Shown: in pieces, positions 1 to 7,829 of the stretch | Numbering within the stretch: the first letter of the stretch is position 1 | Layout of the letters: the number at the start of each line of letters is the position of its first letter | The notes under the pieces: model-generated | Database searches by the model: none | The model's input: the letters and a program-made list of their open reading frames with translations, nothing else | What the model was told of the DNA's origin: nothing | Assembly: GCA_036825435.1 (NCBI GenBank) | Contig: DAISYG010000059.1 | Span: 1-14,068 of the forward strand | Source of the DNA: UBA931 sp036825435 | Lineage (GTDB): Bacteria > Pseudomonadota > Gammaproteobacteria > Burkholderiales > Casimicrobiaceae | Length of the DNA: 14,068 nt | Direction: 5' to 3' | Translations under genes and position numbers: made by a program

Positions 1-14
1 CTTATGCCGCATGA

Positions 15-47
15 CTCAAACAAAACTGCCTCCGAGAAACCCGGGGC
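15..47 (-). terminator. Probable Rho-independent terminator of the small secreted-protein gene
   Basis: On the minus strand, three bases after the TGA stop of the secreted-protein gene, GCCCCG can pair with CGGAGGC (one bulged A) around a 7-base loop. The run AGTTTTGTTTG follows. A GC stem followed by a T-rich tail is the usual terminator form. The bulge and interrupted T-run make it moderate rather than strong. It would close the minus-strand transcript that comes down from the lemA-M48 cassettes. Confidence 0.45.
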
Positions 48-50
48 GGT

Positions 51-593
51 TCAGTCGAGCGTGTAAGATGTCGCATCTTGAGCAGCGGAGCCTATATCAG
101 CCTCGATAATGGAAGTAGGCAGGAGTTTGATGGTTGCGCTGGGATACTTCGGGTAGATAGCGTTGGTTCCTAATTGACATGTTTCCAGTAGAATCAGCGT
201 CCCACCGTTGAGTTCCACAGCACTCCCAGATTCAGAGATGAAGTTAGCGATCGTGACTATGCCGCTCACAATGGCAAAGCTTGTCCAGCTTTCGACATCT
301 CCGATAACGATTGGAGTGACGCCCCCGGGATCAACGCCGAAATAACTGTTAGTACCACCAGTGATAGCAAGATTACTACCAGAGCCTGGTGACATCCCCA
401 CGATCTTGACAGTCTCTTGAGCCGGTATGTTCACTTCAACCGTACCAGAATTCAGGATCGGTTCTGCCCCAGCTGGGTAATCCATGGTGAAAGCCCCCAC
501 ATCACTTGTGTCCGCAAAAGCGCTCCGCATAGGAATGAATAAGCCGATAAGCACAAGGCTCAGTATGAATGGGATAATTTTCTTTGTCTTCAT
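51..593 (-). CDS. Small secreted protein of unknown function, 180 aa
   Basis: I do not recognise this protein. The ATG start at 593 gives a classic Sec signal peptide: MKTKK, a hydrophobic core of about 15 residues, and a likely signal peptidase I site after SAFA near residue 27. The mature part is about 153 residues. It is rich in Gly, Ser, Thr, Val and Ile, has one Cys (in LLETCQLG), few charges, and looks like an all-beta extracellular or periplasmic domain. An AGGAGG lies 12 nt upstream, slightly far but clear. An in-frame GTG at 623 would extend the ORF by ten residues but has no ribosome binding site and would precede the lysine-rich n-region. The gene is 80 bp downstream of the methyltransferase on the same strand and ends at a probable terminator. 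I see no C-terminal sorting signal or lipobox. The ORF structure and signal peptide are convincing; the function is open. Confidence 0.65.
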   Translation of the reverse strand: MKTKKIIPFILSLVLIGLFIPMRSAFADTSDVGAFTMDYPAGAEPILNSGTVEVNIPAQETVKIVGMSPGSGSNLAITGGTNSYFGVDPGGVTPIVIGDVESWTSFAIVSGIVTIANFISESGSAVELNGGTLILLETCQLGTNAIYPKYPSATIKLLPTSIIEADIGSAAQDATSYTLD

Positions 594-673
594 GATGAAC
601 TTGATCCTCCTCGGGTTTACCACAAATATGTTAACACGCAGAAGTGGGAAAGCATGCTCTCAAGTGCCGTCCA

Positions 674-1420
674 TCACCGCGCCATCAGTGCAAACACGCC
701 CCATCCAAGATATTCGCGCGTGTACGCTACGTAGCGCTTCGGTTCCGAAGTCAGCTTGCTCCGAACCTCTTCTGCAAAATCGTCTTCGGGATTCGTTTCC
801 AACCATCGGCGCATAGTCAGCCACTTGGCTGCCTCATATCTGTCCCAGCTATCCTGGTTGGCCAGAACCATTTCTACAACGTCGTAACCGAAATCGCCGA
901 AAGACGCGACCAGTTCTGGAAGCAAAAGAAAGTCTGAAATGGAATTGGCTTCGCATTCCTTGGCAACTTCTTCCGTCGACGGTAGTCGCAACCAGTAAGG
1001 CTCACCGATGAGAATGATTCCTCCGGAGCGAAGACTTTTCGCCAGAAGTGCGATGGTGCCAGCAGCGCCTCCACCGATCCAAGTAGCGCCGATACAAGCC
1101 GCCACATCAACTTTTTCGCCGGCAACATAACCTGCTGCATCGTTGTGAATGAACTTGATCTTATCAGCAACGCCGAGCTCTTCAGCACGAAGCTTCGCTT
1201 GTTCCGTGAACAGCGGGCTCATGTCAACACCGATACCGGTGATTCCGTAATCGCGCGCCCAAGTGCACAGCATCTCGCCTGAACCACTGCCGAGGTCAAG
1301 TACACGAGCCTTCGGCTTCAAGCGCAATGCTGCACCGAGTGTGGCGAGTTTTTCCGGTGTAAACGGATTATGGATGCGATGCGCGCTTTCGGTAATGGTG
1401 AAAATACGTGGGATATCCAA
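674..1420 (-). CDS. Class I SAM-dependent methyltransferase, 248 aa
   Basis: A Rossmann-fold methyltransferase. Motif I, VLDLGSGSGE, is at about residues 40-49. The acidic residue expected to bind the SAM ribose is D66 in GIGVDMS. A motif II/III-like segment (DVAACIGATW) and the strand-4 region SLRSGGIILIGEPYW follow. The N-terminus PRIFTITESAHRIHNPF is a recognisable opening of a widespread but poorly characterised family, and 248 aa is a normal length. The substrate cannot be told from sequence; a small molecule is more likely than RNA or DNA because no nucleic-acid-binding domain is present. The start is TTG with AAAGGAG eight bases upstream. It lies 33 bp after the second M48 gene with no terminator between, so co-transcription with the protease cassettes is plausible (inference). 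Confidence 0.85.
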   Translation of the reverse strand: MDIPRIFTITESAHRIHNPFTPEKLATLGAALRLKPKARVLDLGSGSGEMLCTWARDYGITGIGVDMSPLFTEQAKLRAEELGVADKIKFIHNDAAGYVAGEKVDVAACIGATWIGGGAAGTIALLAKSLRSGGIILIGEPYWLRLPSTEEVAKECEANSISDFLLLPELVASFGDFGYDVVEMVLANQDSWDRYEAAKWLTMRRWLETNPEDDFAEEVRSKLTSEPKRYVAYTREYLGWGVFALMAR

Positions 1421-1428
1421 TGCAGAAG

Positions 1429-1435
1429 CTCCTTT
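1429..1435 (-). promoter_or_regulatory. Shine-Dalgarno that fixes the TTG start of the methyltransferase
   Basis: AAAGGAG on the minus strand sits 8 nt before TTG at 1420. No ATG or GTG is better placed, and the encoded N-terminus matches the family as I know it, so TTG is taken as the start. Confidence 0.7.
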
Positions 1436-1453
1436 GGCTAAGTTATATGTTCA

Positions 1454-3259
1454 TCAAGAAATCATCGCTTCCAATGGCGGTGCATGCAAACAAATCGCGA
1501 TCAGCGACAAAGTTTCTTTCTGATTCTCAGTCAGTTTTTTTCCTTCGTTTGTTCCGGACAACTCTTCAAAGAGCCGCTTTTTATCGCTAAGCGATAATTG
1601 GTTCAACTGGTCGAATGCCTGTTTTACGGCTCGCAATGAGTATTGCGACGTGTTTTCTTTGTTCTGCCCCAAGGTTTTGAGTGTAAGCTCCTCTGCCGAA
1701 ACTTGTGGATGATCAATAACGAGTTCTTTTAACAGTTTGATCGAATCGGTGGCAAATGCATAAGGCAGTTTCCCTTCCATTTTGACTTTTGTCGGACGCG
1801 CCATGTCGGACAAGAAACTTTCGATCATGTAAACCACTGCGGCTTCATGCAGCGATATCTTTTCGTTGGCGGCAATCAAGATGAAAATCGTCTTGCGCAG
1901 TTGCTCTTTTTGCTTATCGGAAAGCTCGTGAAGGTGCACCAACATCATGCGCAATTGCCGCAGCCGCTCATAGACAGGTTGCTCTAAAAATTTCGTGGAA
2001 AGCTTGCGCGTTTCCTGCGCAATATCATCACCCCACAAAGTTTTCACATATTGGAATTGTTTATCGCACGCACGAATGTCCGATCGTTCCCAGAGGTTGG
2101 CGAACAACAGCGCCAACCCGTCACGCATGTTGAATGTTTCGGGCGCTTCTGCCGTTGCACCGGCAAGAATAACGCTGCCGATGGCTGCCGCAACTTTGCG
2201 GTCAATCTTTGTTGTTTTCTCTGGACGCGGTTCAGCTGGTTTTTCTTCTTTTTCGAAAATCGGAATTTGATTGGGATCAAACGATTTATCCAGCGCGCGA
2301 ATGCGATCAACCAGCGGCGGATGTGAAGCCAATAACTGCGAAACTTTGACACCGTCATTTAGAAACAGATGGTTGTAATTATCGGCATTTGCCGTCTGCA
2401 ACTGCGAGCCTGAGGAGAAATAGGTTTTTTTCAACGCACCTGCCAGCCCATCTTTTTGCCGCGTAAACTGAACGGCAGAAGCATCCGCCAGATATTCGCG
2501 CTGGCGCGACACGGCGGCTTGTAATAACCGTCCACACATTTTACCGAGATAGCCGATCAACATCAGCATCACTCCCGCAGCAAGAATCAAAAGGATTGCA
2601 TTGCCTGAACCTTTGCCGCCTCCGCTACCGCTGGTTCTTGAGAGATTCTTGATAATATGGCTGCCAAGAATATACAATGAAAAAATCCCGAACAGCCAGC
2701 AGGACAAGCGCGAATTGAGCCGCATATCGCCATTCAGTAAATGTCCGAACTCATGCGCCACCACGCCCTGCAATTCATCGCGATTCAATTGCTCCAGCGC
2801 GCCGCGCGTGACGGCAAGAACTGCATCGGCAGGTGTTAGCCCGGCGACAAACGCATTGATCGAAGGTTCGTCAGGAAGCCAATATAAGCTGGGCATCGGC
2901 GTCCCGGACGCAATCGCCATTTCTTCGACAACATTCTGCAAACGTTGCATTTTCCATTGCAGTTCAGGCTCCGTCATTCGTCCTGTCGGTAAAGGCTCGC
3001 CCCCCAAATGCTCTGCAATGGAAATACCTCCGTCGTGAAACAACTCCCAAGAGCGACTCGCCATACCACCCATGATGATGCACATAATAATTACCGCCAG
3101 CCCCAGAATCAATGGTGGCGCCGAGCGGTCGAGATCAGAGAAAATCAAAACCAGAAAAAACGCGGATGTCAGCGCGACCAGCAAAACCACGATCACGAAC
3201 AAAACCAAAAAACCGCGCGTGCGTCGTTTGGCTGCTTCCTGGCTGCGAAAGAAATCCAT
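1454..3259 (-). CDS. Membrane M48-family zinc metalloprotease, 601 aa (cassette 2)
   Basis: HtpX/Ste24-type M48 peptidase with an extended C-terminus. Two transmembrane helices lie at about 17-41 and 48-66. The zinc site HEFGH is at 169-173 (E170 catalytic base). Two more hydrophobic segments are at about 184-204 and 219-240, separated by a glycine-rich loop (GSGGGKGSGN). The third zinc ligand is E255 in REYLADASA. The M48 SHPPLVDRI motif is at 312-320. A charged, proline-rich linker (about 335-355) leads to a soluble helical domain of about 240 residues ending in a LSLIAICLHAPP motif. Classic HtpX is only about 290 aa, so the second half is extra. Known members act in membrane-protein quality control; its substrate here is unknown. 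The ATG at 3259 has only a weak GGAT upstream, and the gene starts 20 bp after lemA2, suggesting translation linked to that gene. It is a paralogue of the 3958-5784 protein. Confidence 0.92.
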   Translation of the reverse strand: MDFFRSQEAAKRRTRGFLVLFVIVVLLVALTSAFFLVLIFSDLDRSAPPLILGLAVIIMCIIMGGMASRSWELFHDGGISIAEHLGGEPLPTGRMTEPELQWKMQRLQNVVEEMAIASGTPMPSLYWLPDEPSINAFVAGLTPADAVLAVTRGALEQLNRDELQGVVAHEFGHLLNGDMRLNSRLSCWLFGIFSLYILGSHIIKNLSRTSGSGGGKGSGNAILLILAAGVMLMLIGYLGKMCGRLLQAAVSRQREYLADASAVQFTRQKDGLAGALKKTYFSSGSQLQTANADNYNHLFLNDGVKVSQLLASHPPLVDRIRALDKSFDPNQIPIFEKEEKPAEPRPEKTTKIDRKVAAAIGSVILAGATAEAPETFNMRDGLALLFANLWERSDIRACDKQFQYVKTLWGDDIAQETRKLSTKFLEQPVYERLRQLRMMLVHLHELSDKQKEQLRKTIFILIAANEKISLHEAAVVYMIESFLSDMARPTKVKMEGKLPYAFATDSIKLLKELVIDHPQVSAEELTLKTLGQNKENTSQYSLRAVKQAFDQLNQLSLSDKKRLFEELSGTNEGKKLTENQKETLSLIAICLHAPPLEAMIS

Positions 3260-3279
3260 CGCGCTATCCGATACTCAGA

Positions 3280-3867
3280 TCAAAATTTGACTTGTACCGC
3301 TTCTCGCTTATTATCATTCGCTTCAAGAAAGGCGGCGGGACGAAAAGAAAACATGCTCGCGATGATATTGTTCGGGAAAACCTGCGTCATAGTGTTATAA
3401 CGCATCACTTCATCGTTATAAGCCTGGCGCGCGAATGCGACACGATTTTCGGTGCTCGACAACTCCTCGTTGAATTGCATGATGGTCTGGTTGGCTTTAA
3501 GATCAGGGTAAGCTTCCACCACCAACATTAACCGACTCAATGCGCTGTTCAGTGCATTATTGGCTTCGCCCAGATGCTGCATCAACGATGCGTCGCCAGG
3601 GGAAGCCGCCGCATTCTTCAATTGATTGGCGGCAATATTCCGCGCCTGTGTCACTTGGATCAAGGTTTCGTTTTCATGTTTCAGATAAGCTTTGACACTT
3701 TCCACCAGATTGGGAATCAAGTCATAGCGGCGAGTCAACTGCACGTCGATCTGTGAGAAAGCGTTTTTGTATGTGTTGCGCGATGCGACCAAGCGGTTGT
3801 AAATCAGAACGACAAACACCACCAACGCGATGATCACCAGCAGAAAAATCGTTAACCCTTCAAACAT
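3280..3867 (-). CDS. LemA-family protein, 195 aa (cassette 2)
   Basis: LemA-family membrane protein: a very short N-terminus, one transmembrane helix at about 6-23, then a coiled, mostly helical domain. Family hallmarks are present: YNRLVASRN (23-31), QLTRRYDLIPNLVESVKAY (43-61), YPDLKAN (120-126) and the canonical TENRVAFARQAYNDEVMRYNT (139-159), followed by FPNNIIASMF. LemA proteins have no known catalytic activity; across bacteria they are often found next to M48 proteases, as here, and a partner or adaptor role is inferred. The start is secure: AAGGAGGT, an excellent Shine-Dalgarno, lies 5 nt before ATG. The protease gene follows after 20 bp. Compared with its paralogue at 5842-6444 this copy keeps the more typical C-terminal motif, so it may be the less derived one. 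Confidence 0.93.
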   Translation of the reverse strand: MFEGLTIFLLVIIALVVFVVLIYNRLVASRNTYKNAFSQIDVQLTRRYDLIPNLVESVKAYLKHENETLIQVTQARNIAANQLKNAAASPGDASLMQHLGEANNALNSALSRLMLVVEAYPDLKANQTIMQFNEELSSTENRVAFARQAYNDEVMRYNTMTQVFPNNIIASMFSFRPAAFLEANDNKREAVQVKF

Positions 3868-3957
3868 CGTGTACCTCCTTTATTGTTTACCACGTTTGAA
3901 AAATGCAATCTCTTTGATGATTGTAATGTATTCACTCGTATCAATAATATGCAATCT
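3868..3957 (-). promoter_or_regulatory. Spacer between the two cassettes, possible internal promoter
   Basis: This 90-bp AT-rich spacer separates the first M48 gene from lemA2 and is the longest gap inside the duplicated block. I see no terminator hairpin. On the minus strand TTGCAT and TACATT stand 18 nt apart as a weak -35/-10 pair. The 9-mer ATGCAATCT (plus strand) occurs twice, at 3903-3911 and 3949-3957. An internal promoter driving cassette 2 is possible but unproven. Confidence 0.3.
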
Positions 3958-5784
3958 TCACGCAGGAAGCAAGGAAAATTCTTTCCCTGGATAATCGATC
4001 ATGGCGTCAGGCGGTGGCGCATGCAGACAAACAGCAAGCAACGACAAAATTTCCTGCTGATCATCGTTCAGGTAAACGGCATCAATACTATCCGCCAACT
4101 CTCGAAATAGCCTTTCCTTGTTATCCATCGACAGACGGTTCAGATGCTCCAGCGCCTCGCTCAATACTTCAGCGTTTCTCTTGTCTTGCGGCAAACTGAG
4201 GTCATCCAGCACGATACTGACCGGCTCAGTATTCAGATTTTCATTGAGCAATTTTTTCAGCAAATCAATTTCGTCGTGGCAATGTTCATAAACAACATGC
4301 TCTTCTATCTTCGTCTTCCCCGGTTTGCCCATATCCATCAAATACTGTTGCACCAAATACGCGACTGCCAGCTCAAGAAGGGAAATCTCACGGTTGGCGG
4401 CAATCAGGTCGATGATCGTTTTTCGCATCCGTTCTTTTTGAGCACCCGATAATTCATGCAAGCGAACCAGCAAAATCCTCAACCGCATCAGGCGAACATA
4501 CATCGCATCATAACTGTTTTTGCGCGCCATGATTTTGGCTTGCATCGCAATATCGTATTCCCAAGCATCTTCGATCAATTTGCACTGCTGGCGGAAAATA
4601 CTTTGGTTGCGCTCATCCAGAAAATACGAAAACACCAGCGCAACACCTTCGCGCATACTGAAACGTTCCGAAGTGACAACCACTTCTCCGGACACCAAAC
4701 TCAACGGCAACGATCGATGCAACTCATCAACATCAAGCATGGTGTCGGCGGGTGCCCCATATTCGGGTGTAAAGTTGCTGTCCAACGCGAGAATCCGCTC
4801 AATCAGCGGCGGATGTGTTGCCAATAAATGCGAGAGATTGATCGCATCGCTGAAGAAAAAATAGGCATACACTTCGGCTTCTGATGATTGAAACAGAGCT
4901 GAATCGTAATAGATTTTCTTCAATGCTCCGGCAAGCCCACGCGCGTTGCGCGTAAACTGGACTGCCGAGGCGTCCGCCAAGTATTCACGTTGCCGCAATA
5001 TCGATGCCTGTAAAATCCGGCTTGTCAAACGACCAATATATCCGAACGCCGTCAGAATCAATCCGAAAAAAATGAGAAGCGGCGATAGGATGCAGCCCGG
5101 AGAATCTTCATGTTGATACTCTCCGAGCGGACGATAAGCAAAATTGAGAAGGGTGTTTCCATAAACATAAACCGAATGCAGGCCAAACAGCAGGCTTGAC
5201 GTTCTCGTGTTCAAACGCATATCGCCATTCAACAAATGACTGAATTCGTGCGCAATGACACCCTGCAATTCATCACGATTGAGTCGTTCCAATGCGCCGC
5301 GCGTCACCGCCATCGCGGCATCCGCCTGCGTCAGCCCTGCGACCAGCGCATTAATTGATGATTCATTCGGCAGCCAAAACAACGATGGCATCGGCACGCG
5401 GGAAACGATGGACATTTCTTCGACGATATTGGTGTAGCGACGAAACATCATGCCTTCGTCGAGATCGTCTGCCGTCCATTTCGGCAAAGGCTCTCCACCC
5501 AAATGACGAATGACGGATTCTCCACCCGATTGACGTAATTCAACGTAGCGAAGAATGCAACCGCCAGTCATCGCCGCCAAAACGATGAACATCAGATAAT
5601 AAAAAACAAATAATGTTTTACCGCCGCCAAGCCACGATGCAATCAGCCAGATCGCTCCGCTGATCAAGAGCAGAACCAACGCAACCGCCAACACAAAACA
5701 AACGAGAAAAAGCAGGCTTATTCGTCTGGCTTTTTTCTGATCGCCAAAAAAATCAATCGCCCGCTGTTTGCCGGTTTGTTCCAA
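3958..5784 (-). CDS. Membrane M48-family zinc metalloprotease, 608 aa (cassette 1)
   Basis: Same architecture as the 1454-3259 protease: two N-terminal transmembrane segments (about 23-51 and 58-77), HEFSH at 179-183 (E180 catalytic), further hydrophobic segments around 195-215 and 231-252, the third zinc ligand E267 in REYLADASA, and THPPLIERI at 323-331. A helical C-terminal domain of about 250 residues ends LLAVCLHAPP plus a short tail. Differences from its paralogue: Ser instead of Gly in the zinc motif, as in classic HtpX (HEISH); an acidic loop (GEYQHEDSPG) where the other has a Gly/Lys loop; and no Lys/Pro-rich linker. All metal ligands are intact, so it should be active. The start is TTG behind AAAGGGAG. 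The paralogue's MDFF start aligns with residues 10-13 here, so this protein has nine extra N-terminal residues. It follows lemA1 by 57 bp. Confidence 0.92.
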   Translation of the reverse strand: MEQTGKQRAIDFFGDQKKARRISLLFLVCFVLAVALVLLLISGAIWLIASWLGGGKTLFVFYYLMFIVLAAMTGGCILRYVELRQSGGESVIRHLGGEPLPKWTADDLDEGMMFRRYTNIVEEMSIVSRVPMPSLFWLPNESSINALVAGLTQADAAMAVTRGALERLNRDELQGVIAHEFSHLLNGDMRLNTRTSSLLFGLHSVYVYGNTLLNFAYRPLGEYQHEDSPGCILSPLLIFFGLILTAFGYIGRLTSRILQASILRQREYLADASAVQFTRNARGLAGALKKIYYDSALFQSSEAEVYAYFFFSDAINLSHLLATHPPLIERILALDSNFTPEYGAPADTMLDVDELHRSLPLSLVSGEVVVTSERFSMREGVALVFSYFLDERNQSIFRQQCKLIEDAWEYDIAMQAKIMARKNSYDAMYVRLMRLRILLVRLHELSGAQKERMRKTIIDLIAANREISLLELAVAYLVQQYLMDMGKPGKTKIEEHVVYEHCHDEIDLLKKLLNENLNTEPVSIVLDDLSLPQDKRNAEVLSEALEHLNRLSMDNKERLFRELADSIDAVYLNDDQQEILSLLAVCLHAPPPDAMIDYPGKEFSLLPA

Positions 5785-5789
5785 CGCGT

Positions 5790-5797
5790 CTCCCTTT
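5790..5797 (-). promoter_or_regulatory. Shine-Dalgarno that fixes the TTG start of the first M48 protease
   Basis: AAAGGGAG on the minus strand lies 5 nt before TTG at 5784. The next in-frame ATG is inside the second transmembrane segment, so TTG is the only reasonable start that keeps the N-terminal membrane anchor. Confidence 0.65.
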
Positions 5798-5841
5798 GTC
5801 GAATGCTTTTCGCGAGCATCCGATGTTCTATTGCTATTTCG

Positions 5842-6444
5842 CTAATTGAAGCTGACCTTCGGCGCTTCTTTCTTTTCCGCCGGAGCTTCCAGGAACGCAG
5901 CTTGTCCAAAATGGAAAAGACCCGCCACGATATTGGCCGGGAAAACTTGCGTTATCGTGTTGTAATGCATCGCGCTGTCGTTGTAGATTTTCCGTTCTGC
6001 AGCAATCAAGTTTTCGGTGTTGGCAAGCTCTTTGCTGAACTGGGCAATGGTCTCATTGGCTTTCAGCTCCGGATAAGCTTCGACCACCAACATCAACCGA
6101 CTCAGAGCAGAATTCAGCGCGCCGTTTGCTTGCATCAATTGGCTCATCCGCGCCGGATCGCCGGGCGAAGCGGCTGCTTTTTTCAACCCTTGTGCCGCGA
6201 TGTTGCGCGCTTCGGTAACTTGCGTCAGCGTTTCGTTTTCGTGCTTCAGATACGCCTTGACACTTTCCAACAGATTCGGGATCAAGTCGTAGCGTCGGAC
6301 AAGCTGGACTTCAATCTGCGAAAATGCGTTTTTGAATGCGTTGCGTGCCTCAACGAAACGGTTATAACAACCGATTCCATAAGCAACGATCACGACAATC
6401 AAAACAACCAGAACGATCAAAATAGAAAAGACTGCTCCCATCAT
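5842..6444 (-). CDS. LemA-family protein, 200 aa (cassette 1)
   Basis: A second LemA protein. A strongly hydrophobic membrane segment lies at about 4-24. Then come YNRFVEARN (27-35), QLVRRYDLIPNLLESVKAY (47-65) and YPELKAN (124-130), followed by a divergent version of the C-terminal motif: TENLIAAERKIYNDSAMHYNT at 143-163, where the paralogue has the usual TENR...ARQAYND...MRYNT. The tail is Glu/Lys-rich. The start is ATG with AGGAGG 7 nt before it; a second ATG follows directly. The gene lies 56 bp after mutT with no terminator seen, so it could be read from the argJ operon. TACAAT on the minus strand at 6486-6491 could be a -10 box, but no good -35 matches it. The role is inferred from its pairing with the M48 gene. 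Confidence 0.93.
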   Translation of the reverse strand: MMGAVFSILIVLVVLIVVIVAYGIGCYNRFVEARNAFKNAFSQIEVQLVRRYDLIPNLLESVKAYLKHENETLTQVTEARNIAAQGLKKAAASPGDPARMSQLMQANGALNSALSRLMLVVEAYPELKANETIAQFSKELANTENLIAAERKIYNDSAMHYNTITQVFPANIVAGLFHFGQAAFLEAPAEKKEAPKVSFN

Positions 6445-6500
6445 GATTACCCCTCCTCAGTGAAAGCTGATCGATAATAGCCCGAATTGTAGCGTAGAAA

Positions 6501-6923
6501 TCATGATAATGATGGATTCATACCATCTGTTTGAATAGCTGTCATCAGGTCAACCAATATATCCTTGTTCGCAGGCAACAAAGGCTGAACCGCCAGTTCC
6601 GGAAACGCGACCCAAGCAAACGCCTGCCCTTCCAACCCACGTATTTCACCGCACCAATCGGTCACGAAGAAGAAGTGCAAATCGACCAAAGCATGCGGAT
6701 ACCGATATTGATAACTGCGCCAGAATTGTGGCTCGCCAATCATAATATTCAATTCTTCGCGAAGCTCACGCCGTAACGCATCGGCAGCACTTTCCTTCGC
6801 TTCAACCTTGCCACCGGGAAACTCCCAATATCCGGCATATACTTTCCCATCAGGTCGCTGTGTCAAAAGAAAGCTTTGATCAGGACGGATCAAAATACCG
6901 GCGGCAACCTGAACCGCATTCAT
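6501..6923 (-). CDS. mutT: MutT-type Nudix hydrolase (8-oxo-dGTP diphosphatase), 140 aa
   Basis: MutT-type Nudix protein, which removes oxidised dGTP from the nucleotide pool. The Nudix box begins at GGKVEAKES (37-45) and continues through REELREELNI (51-60 region): G38, E44, R52, E53, E56 and E57 are present. The Gly near the end of the consensus box is Asn (N59), a tolerable substitution. FPGGK and the N-terminal VAAGILIRPDQSFLLTQRP fit MutT, and the length (140 against about 130) is normal. The start is ATG at 6923, which overlaps the stop of the ATPase gene as ATGA, giving tight translational coupling. A longer reading to 7115 would only re-read the ATPase gene in another frame. Next to secA is also where enterobacterial mutT lies, which supports the call. 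Confidence 0.9.
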   Translation of the reverse strand: MNAVQVAAGILIRPDQSFLLTQRPDGKVYAGYWEFPGGKVEAKESAADALRRELREELNIMIGEPQFWRSYQYRYPHALVDLHFFFVTDWCGEIRGLEGQAFAWVAFPELAVQPLLPANKDILVDLMTAIQTDGMNPSLS

Positions 6924-7825
6924 GATTTTTCGTTGTGCTGCGTCAATGCCTGACCACCGACATAATCGCGCGCGAACTGCCACGCCACGCGTCCGGAAAC
7001 CGCACCACGCATACGCGCCCACTGCAACGCATTCAGTCGCAACGCCTCCCGCTCCTGATCGGTTTGCGGCAACGCCACGCCAAAATATTGAAGCCAACCA
7101 TTCACAGCCTGCCAATAATCGTCTTCCGAAAAGTTGTAAAAGGAAATCCAGAGACCGAAACGTTCCGCCAATGAAACTTTTTCGTCCTTGCCTTCACCGG
7201 GACGAATCTCTGTATCATTTTCATGGTATGTGAAGTTTTCATGAAAAAAGGTCGGCATCAGATGACGACGATTCGATGTTGCATAAATCAATACGTTATC
7301 CGGTGGCGCCATGATTGAGCCATCAAGTACTGCTTTCAATTCACGGTAGCCACTCTCTTGCGAATCAAATGCAAGGTCGTCGCAGAAGATGACGAATCGT
7401 TGCGGTAATGCGTCAAGATGTGCAACGATGTCCGGCAGATCAAAAAGATCGTTGCGATCCACTTCGATCAAACGCAATCCCTGCTGCGCATATCGCTGCA
7501 ACATGGCCTTGACCAGCGATGATTTTCCCGTTCCCGGCGCGCCGGTAAGTAATACGTTATTGGCAACGCCGCCTTCGACAAACTGTCGCGTATTTTTGTC
7601 GATGCGTTCTTTCTGGTCGTCGATCGCCACCAGACTATCCAGCGACAGCATATGCGGACGATGTACCGGATACAATGCGCCACATCCGTTTTTCCGTTTC
7701 CAGCGCGCCGCCAATGTTTTGTCCCAATCAATCGCTTTGATTTCCTGAGGCAATAGATACTCTGCGCGCTTCAGCAGTGCTTCGAGACGTGTCAGAAAAG
7801 ATAATATTTGTTCTTCGTTGCTCAT
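6920..7825 (-). CDS. DUF815-type AAA+ ATPase, 301 aa
   Basis: P-loop ATPase. Walker A GAPGTGKSS is at 95-103 and Walker B FVIFCDD at 144-150. YATSNRRHLMP (181-191), the sensor-1 region, is typical of the DUF815 family. An N-terminal helical part (1-60) precedes the core and a lid-like domain ends the protein. Biological function is not established for this family. I placed the start at ATG 7825, four bases after the argJ stop, which suits translational reinitiation; an upstream ATG at 7849 lies inside argJ and would add eight residues. Neither has a strong Shine-Dalgarno. The stop overlaps the mutT start by 4 nt. The argJ-ATPase-mutT order recurs in betaproteobacteria as I recall it. Confidence 0.85.
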   Translation of the reverse strand: MSNEEQILSFLTRLEALLKRAEYLLPQEIKAIDWDKTLAARWKRKNGCGALYPVHRPHMLSLDSLVAIDDQKERIDKNTRQFVEGGVANNVLLTGAPGTGKSSLVKAMLQRYAQQGLRLIEVDRNDLFDLPDIVAHLDALPQRFVIFCDDLAFDSQESGYRELKAVLDGSIMAPPDNVLIYATSNRRHLMPTFFHENFTYHENDTEIRPGEGKDEKVSLAERFGLWISFYNFSEDDYWQAVNGWLQYFGVALPQTDQEREALRLNALQWARMRGAVSGRVAWQFARDYVGGQALTQHNEKS

Positions 7826-7829
7826 TCCG

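Noticed and set aside
3868..3957. Terminator between the two lemA-M48 cassettes
   Set aside because: I looked for a stem followed by a T-run on the minus strand and found none, so the cassettes may share a transcript.
5776..6477. A 233-codon plus-strand ORF opposite lemA1
   Set aside because: It covers the lemA1 gene on the opposite strand, has no ribosome binding site or family motif, and LemA is fully supported.
6501..6923. MutT inactive because of the Gly-to-Asn change in the Nudix box
   Set aside because: The metal-binding glutamates and the Arg are intact; the changed Gly is structural, so activity is still expected.
6501..7115. A longer 204-codon reading of mutT
   Set aside because: The extra 64 codons re-read the ATPase gene in another frame. 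The MNAVQVAAG start at 6923 overlaps the ATPase stop as ATGA and matches MutT length.
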